From Acidobacteriaceae bacterium (GTDB lineage: Bacteria; Acidobacteriota; Terriglobia; Terriglobales; Acidobacteriaceae): 39,419 nt of DNA. This document shows, in pieces, positions 33,157-39,419 of this stretch. The DNA is taken from the NCBI GenBank assembly GCA_030037545.1, contig JASHRF010000024.1:1-39419 (forward strand). Reading direction: 5' to 3'. The notes below the pieces were generated by a model, which did no database searches, was not told the origin of the DNA, and saw only the letters and a program-made list of their open reading frames with translations. A program made the translations under genes and the position numbers. Position 1 is the stretch's first letter. Every line of letters starts with the position of its first letter.

Positions 33157-33177
33157 CGCTTTGAGTGTAGACCAGCG

Positions 33178-33216
33178 AGTTCGCAGTTCACAGTTCGTCG
33201 TTCAAAGTTTTCCGGC
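33178..33216. repeat. GTTCACAGTTC repeat array, copy 3
   Basis: Units AGTTCGC, AGTTCAC, AGTTCGT, CGTTCAA, AGTTTTC then CGGCGCGGCGG. Located 22 nt upstream of the MgtE_N/CBS gene start, in the 210-nt gap to the serine hydrolase. The gap also holds small GC-rich stems (GTCCG / CGGAC near 33227-33244). Confidence 0.7.
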
Positions 33217-33368
33217 GCGGCGGCCGTCCGCCTCTTTACGGACCGGTCGGGGCTGGTCCCGCTTCCGGCGGGAGGTTGGTCGTGGGCGCCTCGTCCATCG
33301 AGGTTTGTCTTCTATTTCCCATGCGGCTATAGTTTGGAGTTACCGGCTTATCCAGGGGGCGAAACGCA

Positions 33369-34418
33369 TTGAAGAAGCAGGTCTGTTCGATCGCCATTTT
33401 GCTGTTGCTTCCAGTCGTGACAGCCCGTTGCCAGTCAAGCAGCGTTCCGGGCGCGGAATGGATGCGGCTTTTGTCGCCGGAGCAGGCCGGCTGGCCGCCG
33501 AAGAAGCTCGAAGAGATTCACAGTTATGTGGAGGAGATTGGATCGACGTCGGCGATGATTGTGCAGCATGGCGTGGTGGTGGCTGCGTGGGGCGATGTCG
33601 CGCACCGGTCGAATCTGCATTCCTGCCGCAAGAGCCTGCTGAGCGCGCTTATCGGCATTGCGGTTGCGGAGGGCAAGATCCACCCAGAAGATACGCTCGA
33701 CCAACTCGGCATCGACGATAAGAAGCCGTCGCTGACGGAGGAAGAGAAACAGGCGAAGGTGCGCTATCTGCTGGAAGCGCGATCCGGAGTCTATCATCCC
33801 ACCGTCTACGAGACCAAGGGCATGGAGGAGCAGAAGCCGCCGCGTGGCTCTCATGCTCCCGGCAGCTTCTGGTACTACAACAACTGGGACTTCAATGCGC
33901 TCGGTTATATCTACGAGCAGGCGACCGGAGCGCGGATCTTCGATGCGTTTTACGGGGAGATTGCGCAGCCCATCGGCATGCAGGATTTTCGGCCGCGCGA
34001 CGGGCAGTACATTAACGGGAGCGATACGCGTTTTCCAGCGTATGTCTTCAATATGAGCGCGCGCGATTTTGCCCGGTTCGGATTGCTCTACCTGCGCCAT
34101 GGCAACTGGAATGGGGTCCAGGTGATTCCCGAGGATTGGGTTGCGGCCAGCACGCGGCCCTACTCGGATACCGAATCGGGCGGTTACGGGTATTTGTGGT
34201 GGACGGGCGACTCGGCAAGCGGCGCACGCCCTGAGATCGCATTCCCATCGGGCAGCTTCTGGGCGGAGGGTCATTTGGGGCAGTATGCGGTGGTGGTGCC
34301 GTCTCTCGACCTGGTGGTCGTGAACCGGGTAGACGGCGACGAGACCAAGCGTACGGTGGACAAGCGCGAGATGGCACACCTGGTCCGAATGGTCGTAGAG
34401 GCGGCGCCGAAGCAGTGA
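33369..34418 (+). CDS. Class-C beta-lactamase-like serine hydrolase, exported
   Basis: A 349-residue protein of the beta-lactamase/transpeptidase-like fold. The N-terminus KKQVCSIAILLLLPVVTARC is a signal peptide. The catalytic SxxK is SCRKSLLSALIG, the YxN motif is YYNN in SFWYYNNWDFNALGYI, and the third motif KTG is replaced by HLG (AEGHLGQYAVVVPS). This set occurs in esterases and peptidases of the family, so it need not be a resistance enzyme. The start is TTG at 33369 with a GGGGG run 8 nt upstream; a weak start in an otherwise intact gene. Confidence 0.87.
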   Translation: MKKQVCSIAILLLLPVVTARCQSSSVPGAEWMRLLSPEQAGWPPKKLEEIHSYVEEIGSTSAMIVQHGVVVAAWGDVAHRSNLHSCRKSLLSALIGIAVAEGKIHPEDTLDQLGIDDKKPSLTEEEKQAKVRYLLEARSGVYHPTVYETKGMEEQKPPRGSHAPGSFWYYNNWDFNALGYIYEQATGARIFDAFYGEIAQPIGMQDFRPRDGQYINGSDTRFPAYVFNMSARDFARFGLLYLRHGNWNGVQVIPEDWVAASTRPYSDTESGGYGYLWWTGDSASGARPEIAFPSGSFWAEGHLGQYAVVVPSLDLVVVNRVDGDETKRTVDKREMAHLVRMVVEAAPKQ

Positions 34419-34488
34419 GCGGGGTGGCGGGGACAATGGGGCGAGAACTGCGTATGCGGAACAAGGGTTTTGCACCGCGCCGCCGCCC

Positions 34489-35103
34489 ATGACCATTTTG
34501 CTTCATCAATATGGATTTGCCGAAGGGCGCAGCTTGACACACTCCCGCTTAGAACTTGAAACTGCGTGCAAGGTCTACCAATGCAGCGGCAGGCGGCTGG
34601 ACGAGCGCCGGAACCAGACCGCGGACTTCGGCCATCTGAGGAAAAGGCGGAACATACTTCTGGTCAGCGCACCCCACAAAGGACGGCGGAGTTTCCAGCT
34701 CAACTCCACCATGGAAAGCGTAGCCGAGGTGGAGGCGGCGGCGGAACAGCTTGCCTCTGAGGCCGGGCTCGACGAAGACGAGCTCTTCCACGTAACCATG
34801 GCCGTGCGCGAGGCTGCCGTGAATGCGGTTCTGCACGGCAACGAATACGATCCTGCCAAGCACATCCAGGTGAGCCTGGAGAATACGGGCACTGAATTGG
34901 TATTTGTGATCGCCGACCAGGGCAAGGGCGTGAATCCGGAGACGCTGCCCGATCCATTGGCTCCGGAAAATCTTTTGCGGGGCACCGGCCGCGGCATCTT
35001 TCTCATCCGCTCCTTCATGGATGAGGTACACTTTCGACAACTGCACCCGGGAACCGAGTTGACGCTGGTAAAGCGCCTGTCGCAACCGTCCGAGACAACC
35101 TGA
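34489..35103 (+). CDS. RsbW/SpoIIAB-like anti-sigma factor kinase
   Basis: A GHKL ATPase domain protein. The N-box is MAVREAAVNAVLHGNEYDP, the G1 box IADQGKGVNPE and the G2 box LRGTGRGIFLIRSFMDEV. This is the anti-sigma serine kinase set. The listed frame gives 204 residues, but the first 55-70 look noncoding and the family starts near 'RRSFQLNSTMESV'; an ATG at 34711 would trim the first strand of the fold, so the true start lies between 34640 and 34711 or is a non-ATG codon. The STAS protein follows 123 nt later. No sigma factor gene is nearby. Confidence 0.82.
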   Translation: MTILLHQYGFAEGRSLTHSRLELETACKVYQCSGRRLDERRNQTADFGHLRKRRNILLVSAPHKGRRSFQLNSTMESVAEVEAAAEQLASEAGLDEDELFHVTMAVREAAVNAVLHGNEYDPAKHIQVSLENTGTELVFVIADQGKGVNPETLPDPLAPENLLRGTGRGIFLIRSFMDEVHFRQLHPGTELTLVKRLSQPSETT

Positions 35104-35226
35104 AGGCGTCCGAAACGGGGCGCGGGAGACCGATTCTGCCGCCCAGACTGGGCCCGGCGCGGACCTTTCCGCTTGCCGGCGCGCGGCGAAGTGTTATAAC
35201 CGAAATACCGACAAGGAGGAATATCC

Positions 35227-35571
35227 GTGGCACTTACAATTGCTTCCCGTGGAGTGGACGGGGTTACCGTGCTCGACCTGAGCGGCCGCATCACCCTGGG
35301 CGAGGGCAGCGTGCAGTTGCGCGATGCGATTCGCGACCTGATCGGCAAGGGTCAGAAGAACATTCTGCTGAACCTTGGCGATGTGAACTACATCGATAGC
35401 TCGGGCCTGGGCGAGCTGGTGAGCGCATACACCACGGCCAAGAACCAGGGCGCCAGCCTGAAGCTGCTCAGCCTGACCAAGAAGGTCAAGGATGTGCTGC
35501 AGTTGACCAAGCTCTACACCGTGTTCGACATTTACGATGACGAGGCCTCGGCCATCGGCTCTTACAAGTAG
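35227..35571 (+). CDS. STAS-domain anti-anti-sigma factor
   Basis: A 114-residue STAS protein (RsbV/SpoIIAA type). Ser in YIDSSGLGELVSAYTTAK is the kinase target; dephosphorylated protein binds the anti-sigma kinase and frees the sigma factor. The start is GTG 35227 with a perfect AAGGAGG upstream (SD), so it is well translated. Encoded directly behind the RsbW-like gene; together they form a partner switch whose phosphatase and sigma factor must lie elsewhere. Confidence 0.93.
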   Translation: MALTIASRGVDGVTVLDLSGRITLGEGSVQLRDAIRDLIGKGQKNILLNLGDVNYIDSSGLGELVSAYTTAKNQGASLKLLSLTKKVKDVLQLTKLYTVFDIYDDEASAIGSYK

Positions 35572-35721
35572 GCTGCCTGCTCATGGCCATTTCGCACCCG
35601 CGGAGTGGCCTTTCTCTATCAACTGCCTGTCCGCACCTACGCACCCATGAGGCAGCCGGCCTTTTGCGCCGCGCGAGCCTTCACGGCCATCATCCTCCTG
35701 TACACTGGAGTGTTCAGGACC

Positions 35722-36810
35722 ATGAAAAGCAAATATCCAATCGGGATTTTGGGCGCGACCGGTATGGTGGGGCAGCGCTTTATCCAGTTGCTGGAGAATC
35801 ATCCGTGGTTCGAGGTTGCGTGGCTGGCGGCCAGTGACCGGTCAAGCGGGAAGAAGTTTGGCGAAGCGGCCAATTGGCGGCTCGGTACGCCGGTCCCGGA
35901 GCGCGTAGCGCGCATGACGGTTTCGGCGGCCGAGCCGAAAGACGCGCCGAAAATCATCTTTGCCAGCGTGGATGCGCCGATCGCACGGGAGATGGAGCCG
36001 AAGTTTGCCGCGGCCGGTTGCGCCGTGATCTCCAACTCCAGCGCCTTCCGCATGGCGGCCAATGTGCCGCTGGTTCTGCCCGAGGTGAACGCCGATCATG
36101 TGCAGATGATCGAAAATCAGCCGTGGCGCAAGGAGTCGGGCGGATTCATCGTGACCAATTCCAATTGCTCCGCCATGGGCCTGGTTCTTGCGCTCAAGCC
36201 CATGGAGGAGCGGTTCGGCATCGAGGAGATTTTTGTTACCACCATGCAGGCGGTGTCGGGAGCGGGCTACCCTGGTGTGGCGTCGATGGACATCTTCGAC
36301 AACGTGGTTCCGTACATCGCCAGTGAAGAAGAAAAGATGGAGACCGAGACGCTGAAGCTGCTGGGCAGACTGGAAGGAAACACGGTGACGCCACTTGCGG
36401 CAAAGATGAGCGCGCACTGCAACCGCGTTCCCGTAGTCGATGGGCATACGGAGTGCGTTTCAATCAAGCTGGGCAACAAGCTGGGGCGTTCGGTGAGGCG
36501 GGAGGATATTCTCGCGGCATGGGCGGAGTTCCGTCCGTTGGCCGGGCTGGATCTGCCATTTGCGCCGGAGCAGCCCATCGAGTGGGCCGAACAGAACGAT
36601 CGCCCGCAGCCGCGGCTGGATCGCAATCGCGGCAACGGCATGGCGGTGACGGTGGGGCGTCTGCGGTCATGCGGCGTGCTCGACTGGAAATTTACTTTGC
36701 TCTCGCACAACACAATTCGCGGCGCGGCGGGTGCAGCCATTCTGAATGCGGAACTGCTGGCCAGCCTGGGCAAGCTGGAGCCGGCGGCAGTGGCCATATC
36801 GCAGGTATAG
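35722..36810 (+). CDS. asd: Aspartate-semialdehyde dehydrogenase
   Basis: A 362-residue enzyme reducing aspartyl phosphate to aspartate semialdehyde, the second step to lysine, threonine, methionine and DAP. GATGMVGQRF binds NADP; the catalytic Cys is in VTNSNCSAMGL; His is in SAHCNRVPVVDGHTE. It is the longer type found in archaea, fungi and some bacteria, with HNTIRGAAGAAILNAEL at the C-terminus. I chose ATG 35722 with AGGA upstream, because in-frame codons before it lack similarity. It leads the asd-lysC-dapB cluster. Confidence 0.93.
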   Translation: MKSKYPIGILGATGMVGQRFIQLLENHPWFEVAWLAASDRSSGKKFGEAANWRLGTPVPERVARMTVSAAEPKDAPKIIFASVDAPIAREMEPKFAAAGCAVISNSSAFRMAANVPLVLPEVNADHVQMIENQPWRKESGGFIVTNSNCSAMGLVLALKPMEERFGIEEIFVTTMQAVSGAGYPGVASMDIFDNVVPYIASEEEKMETETLKLLGRLEGNTVTPLAAKMSAHCNRVPVVDGHTECVSIKLGNKLGRSVRREDILAAWAEFRPLAGLDLPFAPEQPIEWAEQNDRPQPRLDRNRGNGMAVTVGRLRSCGVLDWKFTLLSHNTIRGAAGAAILNAELLASLGKLEPAAVAISQV

Positions 36811-36826
36811 ATTGAGTGGCGCCCCG

Positions 36827-36858
36827 GGTTCGGCACAAAGACAAAACCGCGCCGAACC
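36827..36858 (+). terminator. Hairpin between asd and lysC
   Basis: GGTTCGGC / GCCGAACC, an 8-bp stem with a 16-nt loop, 16 nt after the asd stop. No T-run. Could weaken transcription into lysC. Confidence 0.4.
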
Positions 36859-36901
36859 TGAGGCACCCGGCTGATAGCTTTCAGCCGATCTGGAATCTCG
36901 C

Positions 36902-38320
36902 ATGAACGTGGTAGTGATGAAATTTGGCGGCACGTCGGTAGAGGATCCGGCGGCCATTGGGCGCACAGCGGCCCTCGTGGCGGGGCGCGTGGCGCAGGGT
37001 AAGAGCCCTGTTGTCGTGGTCAGCGCCATGGCCAAGGTGACGGATCAGTTGCTGCGCGCGGCCGAGGCGGCTGCACAGGGCGACCGCGCTGGAGCGCTGG
37101 CCATCAGCTCGCGGCTGCGCTCGCGCCATCGCGACACCGCGGCGGCGCTCATCAAAAACCATGCCGACCAGGTTGCGCTGGTTTCGCTTATCGATGAAAA
37201 GTTCGATTCCCTCGACGAGATTCTGCGGGGGCTGGCTGCCATCCTAGAGCTGACGCCCCGCATCTCCGACCTGATTGCGAGCTTCGGCGAGCGGCTATCT
37301 AGCCGTATCGTCACGGCTGCGTTCCGCGAGCAGGGCGTCGACGCCGCGCACGCGGATGCGTGCGAGATCATCGTCACCGATTCGCAGTTCCAGAAGGCCA
37401 TTCCGCAGGACGACATTATCGACAAGAAAGCTCCGGAAAAGCTGTTGCCGCTGCTGGTCGAAGGCAAGGTTCCGGTGATGGGCGGATTTATCGCTTCGAA
37501 CGAAGCAGGGTTGACAACCACGCTGGGCCGCGGCGGGTCGGACTTTACCGGCGCGCTGGTGGGCGGCGCGCTTACCGCCGAAGCCATTGAAATCTGGACC
37601 GACGTGGACGGCATTATGACCGCCGATCCACGAGTGTGCCCCGATGCGCTGCGCGTGAAGGTGATCAGCTTTGAAGAGGCGGCGGAGCTGGCGTATTTCG
37701 GCGCCAAGGTGCTGCACCCGGCCACCATTCTGCCGGCAGTGAAGAAAAATATTCCCGTGCTGGTGCTGAACAGTCGCAACGCGGCCTGCGAGGGCACGCG
37801 CATCGTCTCGCTGGCGCCGCATTGCAAGAGCCCGTTCAAATCCATCGCCGTCAAGAAAAAATTGAGCATCATCGACGTAGTGGCCAGCCGCATGTTGATG
37901 ACGCACGGATACCTGCGACAGATTTTCGAAGTTTTCGACAAGCACAAGTGTCCGGTGGACATGGTTTCGACGAGCGAGGTTTCGGTTTCGCTGAGCGTGG
38001 ACTCGAACAATCAGCTGCCGCTGATCGCCGCCGACCTGAGCAAGCTGGCGGACGTGAAGTACGAGGGCAAGAAGGCGCTGGTGTGCATGGTGGGCGAGGA
38101 CATTCGGGGCCAGAGCGGGATTGCCGCGCAAGTCTTTAACGCCATTCGCCACGTGAACGTGCGCATGATCTCGCAGGGCGCGAGCGAAATCAACATGAGC
38201 TTCATGATCGAAGAGGACGACGCCGAGGAAGCGATACGCTCGCTGCACGCGGCGTTTTTCCAGGAGCCGGATGCGGCGGTGTTCGACGTGGAAGCGAGAA
38301 GTACAGTTCACAGTTCGTAG
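36902..38320 (+). CDS. lysC: Aspartate kinase
   Basis: A 472-residue enzyme phosphorylating aspartate, the entry to lysine, threonine and methionine. KFGGTSV (7-13) is the family signature, GRGGSDFTGALVGGAL the ATP-binding loop, and TDVDGIMTADPR follows. Two ACT domains at about 320-460 are the allosteric amino-acid sites. The last residues RSTVHSS come from the GTTCACAGTTC repeat, whose TAG is the stop codon, so the native C-terminus was extended or replaced. It is followed by dapB. Confidence 0.94.
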   Translation: MNVVVMKFGGTSVEDPAAIGRTAALVAGRVAQGKSPVVVVSAMAKVTDQLLRAAEAAAQGDRAGALAISSRLRSRHRDTAAALIKNHADQVALVSLIDEKFDSLDEILRGLAAILELTPRISDLIASFGERLSSRIVTAAFREQGVDAAHADACEIIVTDSQFQKAIPQDDIIDKKAPEKLLPLLVEGKVPVMGGFIASNEAGLTTTLGRGGSDFTGALVGGALTAEAIEIWTDVDGIMTADPRVCPDALRVKVISFEEAAELAYFGAKVLHPATILPAVKKNIPVLVLNSRNAACEGTRIVSLAPHCKSPFKSIAVKKKLSIIDVVASRMLMTHGYLRQIFEVFDKHKCPVDMVSTSEVSVSLSVDSNNQLPLIAADLSKLADVKYEGKKALVCMVGEDIRGQSGIAAQVFNAIRHVNVRMISQGASEINMSFMIEEDDAEEAIRSLHAAFFQEPDAAVFDVEARSTVHSS

Positions 38321-38334
38321 TTCACAGTCCGCAG
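38303..38334. repeat. GTTCACAGTTC repeat array inside the end of lysC
   Basis: ACAGTTC, ACAGTTC, GTAGTTC, ACAGTCC units overlap the last codons and the stop of lysC. At 38352-38377 an inverted relative (GCGAACTCAGAAATATGAACTG) follows, between lysC and dapB. Confidence 0.75.
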
Positions 38335-38392
38335 CGGCCGCCCGGTCCGTGAGCTGCGAACTCAGAAATATGAACTGAAAGAGGCTGTGGCT

Positions 38393-39070
38393 ATGTTGCT
38401 TCTTGTACTGGGCAAAGGGAAAACCGGCTCACTCGTTGCCGAAGTGGCGCGGGAGCGCGGACACGGCGTGCGTGCGCTCGATATTTTCGAGAACGAGCAT
38501 GCCTCGGCGCTGACCGCGCCCAACCTGGCTTGCGTCGATGTGGTCGTCGATTTCACAGCGCCCGAAGCGGCTTGCGAAAACATGCGCGCGGTGCTTTCGC
38601 TGGGCGGGCGTATCGTGGTGGGCACCACGGGCTGGTACGCAAACCTGGCCGATATGCGCGCGCTGGCCATCAAGCGCAACGGCGGGCTGCTTTATGGCGC
38701 CAATTTTTCCATAGGCGTGCAGAAGCTTTTCCGTCTGGCCGCTGAGTTGGCCAGGCTTGAGGGCTATAAGTTTTCCATCGATGAAACGCACCACGCCTCG
38801 AAGGTCGATGCTCCCTCGGGAACGGCGATCACGCTGCGCGAAATAATCGAGAAAGAAAGGCCAGGCGTGGAGATTCCTGTCGAGTCACATCGCGTGGGCG
38901 ACGCCAAGGGCGAGCACATTGTGCGCGCCGAGAGCGAGTACGATGTGCTGGAACTGCGCCACGACGCGCACTCGCGGCGCGGGTTTGCGCTGGGCGCGGT
39001 GCGCGGCGCGGAGTGGCTAGCCGGAAAAACCGGAGCGTGGGAGTTCCGGGAGATTTTCGAGCAGCTTTAA
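38393..39070 (+). CDS. dapB: 4-hydroxy-tetrahydrodipicolinate reductase
   Basis: A 225-residue enzyme of diaminopimelate and lysine synthesis. GKGKTGSLVAE is the NAD(P)-binding turn (usual GxxGxMG altered), VDFTAPEAA, VVGTTGW and the catalytic block ETHHASKVDAPSGTA are present. It is at the short end for the family. ATG 38393 has AGAGG eight bases upstream; GTG two codons earlier is too close to it. dapA is not in the window. Confidence 0.92.
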   Translation: MLLLVLGKGKTGSLVAEVARERGHGVRALDIFENEHASALTAPNLACVDVVVDFTAPEAACENMRAVLSLGGRIVVGTTGWYANLADMRALAIKRNGGLLYGANFSIGVQKLFRLAAELARLEGYKFSIDETHHASKVDAPSGTAITLREIIEKERPGVEIPVESHRVGDAKGEHIVRAESEYDVLELRHDAHSRRGFALGAVRGAEWLAGKTGAWEFREIFEQL

Positions 39071-39302
39071 ATAGGCGCCGCAGCGAGCAGACTGCAGGTC
39101 CCTGGCGTCGTCGAACATAAGCAACAACATGGGCAACTGCAGATCCTGGGACTCGGTCTGGCGCAAGAAGCGCGCCAAACGGAGTCGAAGGATAACAGTG
39201 GCAAGGCAGGGCGCCCCAAAACGATTCGCCTTAGGGAGCGCGGGACATTCCGTCGCTTCTGCGCCAGCGATTTCAGCCTTGAGGTGATTGATCCTCGGTG
39301 CG
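39071..39302. other. Gene-free gap after dapB
   Basis: No gene recognised. A minus-strand open frame runs into dapB here but has no motif and an unlikely composition. Confidence 0.4.
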
Positions 39303-39419
39303 CTACTGGCCGAAGTGCGGCTTGCTGAGCTCGTCGAGATAATCGGGCTTGCCCTCTTCACGCACAAGGTGCGGATAGCGGTCGCCGCCGCGATACTGCA
39401 CCGTTGCCGTGCGGTAATA
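39303..39419 (-). CDS. 3' end of an unidentified gene, cut by window edge
   Basis: The minus strand encodes 38 residues ending in ATVQYRGGDRYPHLVREEGK, PDYLDELSKPHFGQ and a TAG stop at 39303-39305. Codon choice and amino-acid mix look like a real protein C-terminus. The family cannot be told from this fragment. Confidence 0.5.
   Translation of the reverse strand, partial: YYRTATVQYRGGDRYPHLVREEGKPDYLDELSKPHFGQ

Noticed and set aside
39017..39367. Minus-strand frame running into dapB
   Set aside because: Overlaps dapB deeply and has no recognisable domain.
1..39419. CRISPR array
   Set aside because: No regularly spaced direct repeats of 24-40 nt; the only arrays are degenerate ~7-nt units.

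Overview
The window looks like an Acidobacteriota chromosome segment (Terriglobales/Acidobacteriaceae-like), GC-rich in its core. This placement rests on overall character, not a database match. Pointers are a Gram-negative outer membrane (LptE lipoprotein, DAP-pathway genes), a heme O synthase followed by a DUF420 protein, an Nramp-like transporter near an MgtE_N/CBS protein, a DUF2961/GH172 protein, and many intergenic short repeats.

Layout. Positions 1-5.8 kb are an accessory island, visibly more AT-rich between about 2.0 and 5.2 kb. It holds an IS5-family transposase remnant, an unknown two-TM coiled-coil protein, an intact IS1-family transposase overlapped by a small Phd/YefM-like gene, a CxxC small protein, a second IS1-family 3' remnant, a VanZ-like membrane gene broken by an in-frame TAG and coupled to a secreted protein, and a truncated REP-associated transposase (RAYT) next to a REP-like palindrome. 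A second, covarying copy of that palindrome lies near 0.7 kb. From 5.8 to 9.8 kb come CPBP protease, bacteriohemerythrin, holA, lptE and aroK. From 9.9 to 14.8 kb are three paralogous secreted Ig-like plus LamG-like proteins; two of them have similar promoters, ~560-nt leaders and a shared 49-nt block. From 15.3 to 20 kb are ctaB, DUF420, a small membrane protein, a Tat-type aldo/keto reductase, an EamA transporter and an orphan ABC ATPase.

From 20 to 26.5 kb are argJ, a degenerate E1-alpha-like gene, an overlapping xerD-xerC pair, a HAD phosphatase, a MutT-type Nudix protein and DUF805. From 26.5 to 33.2 kb are a divergent Nramp protein, GH172, an SRPBCC-ArsR pair with repeated operators, a nitronate-monooxygenase-like enzyme, and a PRC/MgtE_N/CBS protein. 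From 33.3 to 39.4 kb are a class-C serine hydrolase, an RsbW-like anti-sigma kinase with a STAS antagonist, the asd-lysC-dapB cluster feeding lysine, threonine and diaminopimelate synthesis, and the 3' end of an unidentified gene.

Strongest leads: the shared leaders of the LamG-like genes, the REP/RAYT relic with arm covariation, the perfect-consensus transposase promoter inside a 15-bp palindrome with an antitoxin-like overlapping gene, and the GTTCACAGTTC repeat family, one copy of which supplies the stop codon of lysC. No tRNA, rRNA or CRISPR array was found.
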